From Flammeovirga pectinis (GTDB lineage Bacteria > Bacteroidota > Bacteroidia > Cytophagales > Flammeovirgaceae), in assembly GCF_003970675.1 (NCBI RefSeq), contig NZ_CP034563.1, positions 873,501 through 937,500 on the forward strand: DNA of 64,000 nt, given 5' to 3'. The position numbers and the translations under genes are program-made. The notes under the pieces were generated by a model that did no database searches, had not been told where the DNA came from, and saw only the letters and a list, made by a program, of their open reading frames with translations. The number at the start of each line of letters is the position of its first letter. Position 1 is the stretch's first letter. This document shows, piece after piece, positions 34,637-43,422 of the stretch.

Positions 34637-37123
34637 TTATAATATCTCAGTAAATTGATTTCTTCTAATTACAGGATCAAGATTTTGAAGTATTTTTGCC
34701 TCTAATTTATCGTCTAAATTATTGTGTTTTAAATATTGATGTACCTTCTTAATTACGCTTTTTTCAGTTCTTTTACCAATGCTATTTTTTAGATAACCAA
34801 AAGGGAAAAATATATCTCCTGTTTTCTGTATTTCTGGTAAAAGGTTTAAGGTTGCCTCAAGATATTTAATTGATGTAGAAGCTTGTAACGGGTGATTTAG
34901 ATAACCAAGTCCATTTTCTACCCAAGGTTCATTTCCTCTATTTTTCACATTTTTGATGTCTTCAAAATAGGCATCTCTTTCTATATAATCAGGACTTGTA
35001 GAAGGTGTAATGTATGTAAGGTAACTTCTATAATAATCTGAAGATAGATTTTCTGCCACTGTTCTTTCCATATCTCTAGAAGTGGCCAATTTTTCCATTC
35101 TAAGTTTCATAAACAAAGCAATTCTATTGGCATCACTTATAGTTGGTGTAGTTTTCTTTTGAGTGATATATGGCTCTAAAAATGGAAACTCTTCTTTTGT
35201 GTGATACAGTGAAATAAGTACTTTTAAATAAAAAGTTTTTAGTGTATTTGATTCACTTTCTTTTAAAAGCCTTTTAAAAATGCTAAACTCTTTTTTAGTA
35301 ATATTTATACGCTCACTTTTTGATAAATAATACCAGTAAATCTCTTTAAACTGACCAAATAGCATCTTTTTTAGTAGCGAATTATCTTCAACTTTTAAAC
35401 GCTCTAAAACAAATGGGAGATAGGTTTCAATATCAATATTTTTATGAATAAAGTTTTCCCATAGATTACTGTAAACAGACATTGCTTCTGTATCAGAATA
35501 AGAAGCTGTATTTTCAATTAAGTGTTTTTGTAAACCTGCATCGAACTCAAAATAACCATAACTCTTTGCGGATTGGTCTAATGGAAATTTATTGTTGTTT
35601 AATGGGGCAACAGTATTAGCAGAATTTATATTAACTGTATTGTTGTCAATAGTAATTATCTGAGACCAACCTACATCTTCTGTTTTAATCAATAAGTTAC
35701 CCTCATCAATACTTAATTTATATTTAGGCATTCCTGCTTTTTTTACCCATTGATCTGCCCAAGGCTTAATATCTTTATCAGTCGTTTCAACTATCACATT
35801 AATAAGATCGTCAAAAGTAGCATTACTAAAAGCATATTTCTTTAAGTAATTCTGTAAAGATGTTTGTAGAGCATCTGCACCAATAATTTCTTCTAGTTGT
35901 GCCATTACCACTGGGGCTTTAGAATAAATTATTGCACCATATAGCGTTCCTGCTAAGTTTAAATTATCAAGTTTTTGCTGAATAGGGTGAGTACCAGCAG
36001 ATCTATCAACAGGATAAGCTCTGTATTGGTGAGAAACATAAAATTGTACATTATGGTTAATTTCTGGGTACGATGGCTCTACCGCTTTGGCAGCTATAAA
36101 ATTAGCAAATACTTCTTTTAACCAAACATCATCAAACCATTTCATGGTTACAAGGTCACCAAACCACATGTGTGCCACTTCATGAGAAATTAGCTGTGCT
36201 CTTCTTAGTTTTTCTGTATCTCCTGCGTTTTCATCAAGTATTAAAGAAGACGATCTGTATTGAATTGCCCCAATATGTTCCATGCCTCCATATTGAAATG
36301 GTGGAAGAAGTGCAAAGTCAAGTTTATGAAAAGGCAATGGAATTGTAGTATAGTTTTCAATCCAATCAATTGCATTTACATGAAGCTTAAAAATGTCATC
36401 TTTATTTTTATCAATTTTTTCTTTGTCAACTAAATGTAACATGGTAAACTTATGCTTACCATCATCATATTCTTCCTTTTTAAACTTACCTGCTACAAAA
36501 GAAAAAAGATAAGTAGAAATTGGAGCTGTTTCGCCAAATACCAACAGTTTTCGTCCTTCGGTAGTTTCTTTCTGTGTTGCATATTCTCCAGCTATAGCTT
36601 CCCATTTTTCTGGCATATCTAAGCTTAGAATATATTTTGCTTTAAGATCGGGTTGGTCAAAACAAGGAAAAAGAGTTCTTGCCCTATCAGGAACAAGTAA
36701 CGTATACATATAATCCTTATTTCTATTTAGCGACTGTTTACCTGCCTTAAATTGAAAGGAAATTTTATTCTCTCCTTCAATTAGAAATTCACTTGGTATA
36801 ATAATGTGTTCTTGTATATAATCGTATGTAGATGCTTCATTATTTACAATAAGGTTTTCAATGTGCGTATCGTTGGCTTTAAAATCAAGTATTAAGGGCG
36901 TAGAACTATCTTTAAGCGTTACTTTTATAAGCGATGTGGCAAAAATATCTTCTTCTTTTTCTTCTGGTAGTTCAAAATGAAGTTCATAATGAATATCAGA
37001 ATAAGTTGAAAACCGATATTCAGCCAATTCTTTAGATACACCTAATGTGATTTCTACAGGATTAGATTTACAAGAAAAAAACATTAGTAATACAATTAAA
37101 TAAGTAAATTGATTGAATCTCAT
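34637..37123 (-). CDS. M1-family metallo-aminopeptidase, lipoprotein
   Basis: The 828-residue protein has a lipobox near the N-terminus (FFSC, Cys 18). The M1 catalytic set is present: the exopeptidase motif reads GGMEH at 279-283, and zinc ligands are H314 and H318 in HEVAHMWFGD with E337 in LKEVFANF. M1 enzymes remove single N-terminal residues from peptides. The motif GGMEH is the bacterial variant of GAMEN. The N-terminal beta-domain (about 40-200), thermolysin-like domain (about 200-450) and helical C-terminal domain are all of normal length. It should digest peptides in the periplasm or outside. It is monocistronic on the minus strand. Confidence 0.93.
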   Translation of the reverse strand: MRFNQFTYLIVLLMFFSCKSNPVEITLGVSKELAEYRFSTYSDIHYELHFELPEEKEEDIFATSLIKVTLKDSSTPLILDFKANDTHIENLIVNNEASTYDYIQEHIIIPSEFLIEGENKISFQFKAGKQSLNRNKDYMYTLLVPDRARTLFPCFDQPDLKAKYILSLDMPEKWEAIAGEYATQKETTEGRKLLVFGETAPISTYLFSFVAGKFKKEEYDDGKHKFTMLHLVDKEKIDKNKDDIFKLHVNAIDWIENYTTIPLPFHKLDFALLPPFQYGGMEHIGAIQYRSSSLILDENAGDTEKLRRAQLISHEVAHMWFGDLVTMKWFDDVWLKEVFANFIAAKAVEPSYPEINHNVQFYVSHQYRAYPVDRSAGTHPIQQKLDNLNLAGTLYGAIIYSKAPVVMAQLEEIIGADALQTSLQNYLKKYAFSNATFDDLINVIVETTDKDIKPWADQWVKKAGMPKYKLSIDEGNLLIKTEDVGWSQIITIDNNTVNINSANTVAPLNNNKFPLDQSAKSYGYFEFDAGLQKHLIENTASYSDTEAMSVYSNLWENFIHKNIDIETYLPFVLERLKVEDNSLLKKMLFGQFKEIYWYYLSKSERINITKKEFSIFKRLLKESESNTLKTFYLKVLISLYHTKEEFPFLEPYITQKKTTPTISDANRIALFMKLRMEKLATSRDMERTVAENLSSDYYRSYLTYITPSTSPDYIERDAYFEDIKNVKNRGNEPWVENGLGYLNHPLQASTSIKYLEATLNLLPEIQKTGDIFFPFGYLKNSIGKRTEKSVIKKVHQYLKHNNLDDKLEAKILQNLDPVIRRNQFTEIL

Positions 37124-37221
37124 AGGTATGGTATAGGTATTAAAAAAAATCTATCTAAATATATTAATATCTAGGTAAACATCCTTATTACTTTTCAATT
37201 ATCTGTCTGTAATAAATGAAA

Positions 37222-37250
37222 ACAACAGCCCATGAAACACAAACTGTTGT
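37222..37250 (-). terminator. Possible minus-strand terminator
   Basis: A 7-bp stem (acaacag / ctgttgt) with a 15-base loop lies just downstream of the P-type ATPase coding end at 37262. The T-run is weak. Confidence 0.4.
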
Positions 37251-37261
37251 CCTATTTCTAA

Positions 37262-39949
37262 CTATTTTAACTTATTTCTTATAAACTTCTCTAATTCAAC
37301 TAAAAGAAAGAGAATTGTAGAAATTCCTATTATTAATCCCCACGCTTTACTATCTATTGGTGTTGTACCAAAAAGTGTATTCATAAAAGGCGCATAGGTG
37401 AGTAAAAGCTGAAGACTTATCATGATCATAACACCACCAATGAGCCACTTATTTGAAAAGAAGCCAAGTTTAAATGGAGAATGATGTAATGACCTAGAGT
37501 TGAATAAATAAAACAACTCGCCAAAAACTATCAGGTTTACACAAATTGTTCTCGATACATTAATTCCCATTCCGTGCGTTGTTTCATAATAGAAAACCAA
37601 GTAAATGGCAGCCACTAGATAAGTGCTTACCCACAGTATTCTAGCGAACATAGCAGCGGTCAGTAATGGTTTTTTAGGATCTCTTGGCGGCCTTTTCATT
37701 AATCCGATTTCAGATTTTTCTACGGCTAATGTTGCTCCTAAAAAGATAGCAGTAGACATGTTAATCCATAAAATTTGAAGTGGAGTAATTGGTAAAGTTA
37801 AACCTAGAAGGGAAGCGACAAGAATTACCATACCTTCTGTTAAGTTCGTAGGAATGGTCCATGTTATAAATTTAAGAAGATTGTCGAACACATTTCTACC
37901 TTCTTCTGTAGCACTTTTTATTGTTGCAAAATTATCATCAGTAAGAATCATGTCCGCTGTTTCTTTGGCTACCTCTGTTCCAACAATACCCATTGCAATA
38001 CCAATATTCGCTTGTCTTAAAGCAGGTGCATCATTTACGCCATCACCTGTCATTGCAACAATATGTCCTTCATCTTGTAATGCTTGGACAAGGTTTAATT
38101 TCTGATGAGGACTCACTCTAGCAAATACAGATTTCTTTTTAGCAATTTCTCTTAATTGATGTATGTTGAGAAGGTCTAGTTCTTTTCCCGTAATTCCAGT
38201 TTCTTTAGGGTTATGCTTTCTTAAACCAAGTTTATCTGCAATTGCTGTAGCAGTTACAATATGATCTCCAGTTATCATTTTGACATCAATTCCAGCCTGA
38301 TGACAGATATTTACCGCATGTACCGCTTCGGCTCTAGGGGGGTCGATCATGGCTTGTAAACCTAAAAATGTAAGCTGTTCAGTAGTGTCTGCATGTGTAA
38401 TTGATGTTCTATTCTTAGCTATCTCTTTTTTAGCAAAAGCAAGTACTCTTAATCCATCAGATGCATATCTTTCTACAGCTTTTATAATTTGTTCATAATA
38501 GATGGTAGTGGTGTTTCCATTGTTATCTAATACATTTACACATGCTGAAACAATCTTCTCTACAGCACCTTTAAGATACATAATATTCGTAGCGTTGCCC
38601 TTATGTAACGTAGCCATGTATTGATGTTCCGACTCGAACGGGATCTCGTCTAAACGAGGAAAAAAAGTATTCATTTCATCAATTATAAATCCTCCTTTTG
38701 TAGCAGAAGTAATTAAAGCACCTTCAGTTGGATCGCCTTCGATACACCAATATCCCTCTTTTTTAAATAAAGAAGCGTTATTACAGAGTAGCCCAGCTTT
38801 TAGTGTTTCGGTTAAGGCTACAGAATAATCGTTGGTGATATACTGTCCTTTACAAGAAAATCTCCCATTGGGTACATAACCTGTACCTTCTACATCTATA
38901 TCTTCATTGTTTGTATAGATTTTCTGAACGGTCATTTCATTTTGGGTAAGTGTACCCGTTTTATCAGAACAGATAACAGTAGTGCTCCCTAAGGTTTCTA
39001 CAGCGGGTAATTTTCTGATGATCGCTTTCTTTTGTGCCATTCTACTTACACCAATGGCTAAAGTGATGGTAACAACGGCTGGTAAACCTTCTGGTATTGC
39101 ACCAACAGCCAAAGCAACTCCTTCTAATAATACATTTTCTAACGGTTGTCCTCTAAGTAGCCCTGCAGTAATTGTAAGTGCCGCTAGACTTAAAATTATC
39201 CAAAGTAAAATTTTACTAAAATGTGCAATTTTCTTAGTTAGTGGTGTAGCCAATATATCTGCTGAAGCTATTAAGTGATTTATCTGACCAATCTCAGTTT
39301 TATCACCAATGTTGGTTACTACGCCAAGGCCATACCCATAAGTTACAAGGGTAGAAGCAAAGGCAGAATTCTTTCTATCATTTATAATGGTTTCTTCTTC
39401 TAAAGCAATATTTTTTTTATCTGTTGAAAGAGATTCTCCAGTTAAAGCAGACTCGTCAATTTTTAATTCTTTTGAAGTGATAATACGCAAATCTGCAGGC
39501 ACTCTATCTCCAGAATGTAACACAACAATATCTCCTATAACAATGTCTTTAACCTTAATACTTGTTTTCTTTCCCTCTCTAATAACTGTAGTGTTTGCTG
39601 TAAGTTCTTTTGCTAATGCTTGAATAGCTTTTAATGCTTTCACTTCTTGAATAAAGCCAATTATTGCATTTATTAAAACAACACTAATAATTACACTCAT
39701 TTCTACCCACTCTTCTAAGAATCCTACGCCGAGTGCAGCAAACAAAAGTATATAAACTAGTGGTTGATGAAACTGTTTAAGAAAAATTAGAAATCGAGAT
39801 TCTCCTTTTTTAGGAGTTAGTTTATTTTCGCCAAATTTTAGTCTTCTTTTAAGTACTTCTTGCCTTGATAACCCATTTTTTGAGTCGGCATTTAGCAGAT
39901 TTACTACTTCACCAGAAGTTAGTAAATGCCATTGTCTTACCTGTTCCAT
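37262..39949 (-). CDS. P-type cation-transporting ATPase (P2A type)
   Basis: The 895-residue protein has the complete P2-type architecture. It has an N-terminal cation-ATPase domain, actuator loop with TGES near residue 171, and M4 motif AIPEGLPAVV near 285. The phosphorylation site is CSDKTGTLTQNEMTV near 328, followed by the hinge MTGDGVNDAPALRQANIGIAMG near 625 and a six-helix C-terminus. The PEGLP ion-binding motif fits the P2A/P2C group (Ca2+, or Na+/K+ in many bacteria), so it exports a cation from the cytoplasm at ATP cost. There is no heavy-metal CxxC domain. Ion identity is not certain. Monocistronic. Confidence 0.93.
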   Translation of the reverse strand: MEQVRQWHLLTSGEVVNLLNADSKNGLSRQEVLKRRLKFGENKLTPKKGESRFLIFLKQFHQPLVYILLFAALGVGFLEEWVEMSVIISVVLINAIIGFIQEVKALKAIQALAKELTANTTVIREGKKTSIKVKDIVIGDIVVLHSGDRVPADLRIITSKELKIDESALTGESLSTDKKNIALEEETIINDRKNSAFASTLVTYGYGLGVVTNIGDKTEIGQINHLIASADILATPLTKKIAHFSKILLWIILSLAALTITAGLLRGQPLENVLLEGVALAVGAIPEGLPAVVTITLAIGVSRMAQKKAIIRKLPAVETLGSTTVICSDKTGTLTQNEMTVQKIYTNNEDIDVEGTGYVPNGRFSCKGQYITNDYSVALTETLKAGLLCNNASLFKKEGYWCIEGDPTEGALITSATKGGFIIDEMNTFFPRLDEIPFESEHQYMATLHKGNATNIMYLKGAVEKIVSACVNVLDNNGNTTTIYYEQIIKAVERYASDGLRVLAFAKKEIAKNRTSITHADTTEQLTFLGLQAMIDPPRAEAVHAVNICHQAGIDVKMITGDHIVTATAIADKLGLRKHNPKETGITGKELDLLNIHQLREIAKKKSVFARVSPHQKLNLVQALQDEGHIVAMTGDGVNDAPALRQANIGIAMGIVGTEVAKETADMILTDDNFATIKSATEEGRNVFDNLLKFITWTIPTNLTEGMVILVASLLGLTLPITPLQILWINMSTAIFLGATLAVEKSEIGLMKRPPRDPKKPLLTAAMFARILWVSTYLVAAIYLVFYYETTHGMGINVSRTICVNLIVFGELFYLFNSRSLHHSPFKLGFFSNKWLIGGVMIMISLQLLLTYAPFMNTLFGTTPIDSKAWGLIIGISTILFLLVELEKFIRNKLK

Positions 39950-39995
39950 TGTTTTGATATTTGGGTATATACATCATTTATTATTTTAAACTTAT

Positions 39996-40029
39996 AAAAA
40001 GCCCCTTCACTAAAAATATAGGAAGGGGC
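39996..40029 (-). terminator. Minus-strand intrinsic terminator
   Basis: An 8-bp GC-rich stem (gccccttc / gaaggggc) has its T-run on the minus-strand side, 8 bases after the kinase-like coding end. Confidence 0.85.
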
Positions 40030-40036
40030 ACATCAA

Positions 40037-40741
40037 CTAAACGTTTCGCATCATTTCAATTTCTCTTTCGGAAACAAGGGAAAGAATACTACTTGCGATT
40101 TCATTGTCTGATAGATCGTCCCTCTTAATGGTTAAATCATAATTTATAGGGACACTCTGCGAAACGTATTTTAAAAAGTTTTTACGACGTTTGTTTTTAC
40201 GTCGAACGATTTCCCGAGCATAATTTTCTCGCAAATCGTTTTTCTTAGCAAATTGGGTTACTCTAAATTTTTCTGATGCTGTTACTTTTATTCGTAATGC
40301 ATTTTGCAATCCATCGGTAAAAAATGAAGCACCTCTTCCTAAAAAGACAACATTACCTCTTTCTAGAAAACTTAAAATGACGGTTTTTAACGCGGTTAAT
40401 AATTGCTCATCTAATGTATTATTGCCTATATCCAGACTGTACATAATTTGATCTATTATGCTTTTGTTCTGTATAGGAATGAAATTATTTAACTCTTTTG
40501 CAGATACTTTTAGCTCTTTAGAAAGGTTATTTAAGATAGTACTATCTACCAGCCTCCAAGGTCTTTTTAGCATTTTAAACCCAACCTTTTTTGCATTAAG
40601 CTCATCTACTAATAATTGAGCTGCCGGTCTAACATTTGTACCAAATTCTCTCGACATTGTTACAATCATGCCATTAGCAACAGGTGCTTTTTTCTGCCGT
40701 AATTCTGTTTCGATTAAGTAATTATAGATGAATGATTCCAT
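40037..40741 (-). CDS. Cytidylate kinase-like protein, copy 2 of a pair
   Basis: The 234-residue protein belongs to the cytidylate-kinase-like (AAA_26) family. It has an N-terminal strand and loop MIVTMSREFGTNVRPAA (about residues 25-42) in place of a classical P-loop, LGRGASFF near 139, and a basic block VRRKNKRRKNFLKY near 183-196. The P-loop lysine of true CMP kinases is not present in the usual GxxGxGKS form, which is typical of this family. It is a paralogue of the protein encoded at 40891-41625, upstream on the same strand, with the same start pattern MENYIYNYL / MESFIYNYL. Substrate unknown. Confidence 0.82.
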   Translation of the reverse strand: MESFIYNYLIETELRQKKAPVANGMIVTMSREFGTNVRPAAQLLVDELNAKKVGFKMLKRPWRLVDSTILNNLSKELKVSAKELNNFIPIQNKSIIDQIMYSLDIGNNTLDEQLLTALKTVILSFLERGNVVFLGRGASFFTDGLQNALRIKVTASEKFRVTQFAKKNDLRENYAREIVRRKNKRRKNFLKYVSQSVPINYDLTIKRDDLSDNEIASSILSLVSEREIEMMRNV

Positions 40742-40818
40742 GAGTATACTAGTTTTAGTGTGCTTGAATATCTTTGTAGTGTCAATTTAACACTTAAAGT
40801 GTAGTGATATGGTAATCA

Positions 40819-40860
40819 AAGTCATTAATAAATGATGATATATTCACTTATTAATGACTT
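40819..40860. repeat. 13-bp inverted repeat between the paralogous kinase-like genes
   Basis: Arms aagtcattaataa and ttattaatgactt are perfect, with a 16-base spacer. No T-run follows on the minus strand, so it may be an operator or a processing hairpin rather than a terminator. Confidence 0.6.
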
Positions 40861-40890
40861 CAAGCAAAGGACTAAAACTAATAGTTTAAT

Positions 40891-41625
40891 TTACATATTT
40901 TTGTTTTTCAGCTGATTAACCTCACTATAGGTTTTACATTGAATCTCTTTATTCTTGCAGAGATCAAAAAGGAGGGAAGTGAGTGTTTCATCATCCATAA
41001 TATCTCTATTAAGTACAAAATCGTAACTCTGATGTTTTCCTTTAGAAATATAACTTAGAAAGTCATTTCTTCTTTTGGCTTTTCTGCGAACAACCTCTTT
41101 GGCATAATGGTAATTCACTTTGTTTTTTTCAGCGTACCTATGTATTCTATTTTCATCACTTGATTTTATTTTGAAGTTGATAACATTGTCCAACTGATTT
41201 GTAAAATAAGCAGCTCCTCTACCCAGAAAGACAACATTTCCTCTTTCAAAATAAGAATAAATTACGGTCTGAATAGCCTTGTGTAAGTTATCGTCTAATT
41301 GACTTCTATTAAAGTCTAAACCATGTAATATCTGATCGAAAATACTTTTGTGTTCAATAGGTACAAATTGATTTAAGGCGTCGTACCCAATTTTAAGTTC
41401 TTTAGAAATGTTACTTAAAATAACACTATCAATTAGTGCCCATTTCTTTTTACAGATAGAAAAACCAACACGTTCTTTATTTAGTTTTTCTACAAGTTCC
41501 GTAGCACAATTTTTTATGTTTGTACCAAAGTCCCTTGATAATGTAAAAATTAGACCTTTAGATTGAGGTGTTTTTATTTCTTCTAAGTTCGAGGCTGCTA
41601 AATAATTATAGATATAGTTTTCCAT
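40891..41625 (-). CDS. Cytidylate kinase-like protein, copy 1 of a pair
   Basis: I start at 41625 (MENYIYNYLAAS), matching the paralogue's start; the longer frame to 41676 adds 17 unrelated residues. The protein, about 244 residues, has GLIFTLSRDFGTNIKNCATEL near residue 27, LGRGAAYF near 142 and RRKAKRRNDFLSY near 185, in the same order as the protein at 40037-40741. The pair arose by tandem duplication and has diverged to well under half identity by eye. These proteins are related to CMP kinases but lack the classical P-loop, so their substrate may differ. The two genes lie 149 bases apart with a perfect inverted repeat between them. Confidence 0.82.
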   Translation of the reverse strand: MENYIYNYLAASNLEEIKTPQSKGLIFTLSRDFGTNIKNCATELVEKLNKERVGFSICKKKWALIDSVILSNISKELKIGYDALNQFVPIEHKSIFDQILHGLDFNRSQLDDNLHKAIQTVIYSYFERGNVVFLGRGAAYFTNQLDNVINFKIKSSDENRIHRYAEKNKVNYHYAKEVVRRKAKRRNDFLSYISKGKHQSYDFVLNRDIMDDETLTSLLFDLCKNKEIQCKTYSEVNQLKNKNM

Positions 41626-41966
41626 AGCATTTAAGTTAGTTGTGGTGTATAGTAATTTACTTAATTTACACAACAAATAAAAGATTTTTACTTTATAAGT
41701 AATTGATAGTCAGATTTTAAATAATTTTTTGTTTGTTTTTATATCAATATTATAAAGTATAGTAAATGTGAATAATTTATAACTACTTTTTACTATTAAT
41801 CACTTAATACGTATTTATAAATCATTTTCTACTAGTTTAGTAGACTAAAGAATAGTACTAAAGTCATTTAATGGTCTTAGTATTTATTTTAACTTCACTT
41901 AAAGAATAGACTTTAAAACCATTGGTATATTTACCTATAAGGTTTTAGTAAAATAAAAAACACATT
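41626..41966. other. Divergent intergenic region
   Basis: About 340 very AT-rich bases lie between the divergent kinase-like gene and the DAACS symporter gene. It contains a weak dyad near 41858-41880 (tactaa...ttagta). No ORF is supported. Confidence 0.4.
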
Positions 41967-43346
41967 ATGATATTACTTCTTGCAATTATAGCTTTTGTAA
42001 GTTTACTGGGCATACTTTATTCCATGTCAAACCAAAAAGTCAAATTCCATTATAGAAATTTGACAGCAATTGGTATAGGAATTATTTTTGGGTGGGGTTT
42101 ATATGAGTTTATTCCGCAAGAGGTCTATGTAGATTTAAAATTTTACATGAAGACCATCTCTAATATATATATTAGGTTCTTAAAATTAATGATTGTTCCC
42201 ATTGTCTTTATTTCTATTGCACATACGCTAGTAAATATTAGTAACGATAGTAATATTGGAAAAAGAATAGGGCAGATAATTACTTATTTTGTGGTCTCTA
42301 TAACCGGAGCAGCAACACTTGCCTTTGGAATGGCAAATCTTTTTAACTTCGAGAACCTTATTGATGTTTCTAAAGTTTCTGCAGAAACAATTTCTAAAGG
42401 ATATGCCAACAGAATTGATACTTTAGGTGATGCCTCTTTAGGGAAAGTAATTTATGGATTTACGCAAAATATACCGACATCAATATTTCAGGCTTTTAGT
42501 GAGAACAATATTATAGGTACACTGTTAGTAGCATTATTAATAGGAATGGCTGTACGTAGAATGTCTGCTAAAAAGCCAAAAGAAATGGGCTTAGTTATTA
42601 GAGGTTTAGATTCTGCTAAACTTATTATCAATAGCATGACAATGACAATTATTAAATTAACTCCTTATGGTGTGTTTACTTTAATGACAATTGCCGTTGC
42701 AGAAAAAGGCCCTTCATTATTTGGAGATTTAGCCATTTTTATTGTGGTATCATATGCTACTATGTTATTAATTTTTATAATGCACATGGCAGGGTTATCA
42801 ACAAAAGGAATGAACCCAATAAAGCATGTAAGGAATTTATTACCTGCAATAATTACAGGGTTTTCTACACAATCTAGTGGAGCAACTTTACCTGTTACAA
42901 TTAACTGCTTAGAAGATAATAATGGTGTAGATACAGAAACGGCAAATATTGCAGCATCTTTAGGTACTACAATGGGAATGAATGCTTGTGGTGCTATGTG
43001 GCCAGTTTTTATGATTGTCTTGTCTGTTGGGGTAAACAATGCTTTAGGCTTAGCACCAATAGACTTACTATCTCCAGGGACATTATTTACAATGTTTATT
43101 TCTGTAATTATATCTTCTTTTGGTATTGCAGGTTTACCAGGTACAGCATCTTTTGCGGCCATTACAGCCATGACAATTATGGGTATTGCTCCAGAAGTTA
43201 TGGGTATGGTACTAACGTTTGTATTATCGGTAGATTCTTTAATTGATATGGGTAGAACAGCAACAAACATTTTTGGAGTTTCTTCTGCCGCAACTTTTAT
43301 TTCTAAAAAAGATGGACTTTTGGATATGGAGAAATTTAAAGACTAA
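41967..43346 (+). CDS. Dicarboxylate/amino acid:cation symporter (DAACS family)
   Basis: The 459-residue protein has the DAACS fold. It has FLKLMIVPIVFISIAHTL in the third helix region, hairpin HP1 with FSTQSSGATLPVTINCLEDNNGV (serine-rich SSSS tip replaced by TQSSGAT), and GTTMGMNACGAMWPVF near residue 330. The last motif is RTATNIFGVS near 430. The family imports glutamate, aspartate, C4-dicarboxylates or cystine with Na+ or H+. The TQSSGATLP tip resembles the TcyP (cystine) branch, but substrate is inference. It is a single gene with a shared terminator after it. Confidence 0.9.
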   Translation: MILLLAIIAFVSLLGILYSMSNQKVKFHYRNLTAIGIGIIFGWGLYEFIPQEVYVDLKFYMKTISNIYIRFLKLMIVPIVFISIAHTLVNISNDSNIGKRIGQIITYFVVSITGAATLAFGMANLFNFENLIDVSKVSAETISKGYANRIDTLGDASLGKVIYGFTQNIPTSIFQAFSENNIIGTLLVALLIGMAVRRMSAKKPKEMGLVIRGLDSAKLIINSMTMTIIKLTPYGVFTLMTIAVAEKGPSLFGDLAIFIVVSYATMLLIFIMHMAGLSTKGMNPIKHVRNLLPAIITGFSTQSSGATLPVTINCLEDNNGVDTETANIAASLGTTMGMNACGAMWPVFMIVLSVGVNNALGLAPIDLLSPGTLFTMFISVIISSFGIAGLPGTASFAAITAMTIMGIAPEVMGMVLTFVLSVDSLIDMGRTATNIFGVSSAATFISKKDGLLDMEKFKD

Positions 43347-43375
43347 TTGACTTTACGTCATTATTAAGATATAGT

Positions 43376-43422
43376 AAATGGCCTTAAAAGAACATATTTC
43401 TTTCAAGGCCATTTCTTTTTAG
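43376..43422. terminator. Bidirectional terminator
   Basis: A 10-bp stem (aaatggcctt / aaggccattt) lies between convergent genes. Its plus-strand T-run covers the last codons of the TonB receptor. Confidence 0.85.

Noticed and set aside
40819-40860. Terminator between the kinase-like paralogues
   Set aside because: The stem is perfect but no T-run follows on the minus strand and the spacer is 16 bases, so I list it as an inverted repeat only.
42665-43270. 201-codon minus-strand ORF opposite the DAACS symporter gene
   Set aside because: Long, but it is the complement of a strongly conserved membrane-transport frame; Ile/Val/Pro-rich with no domain.
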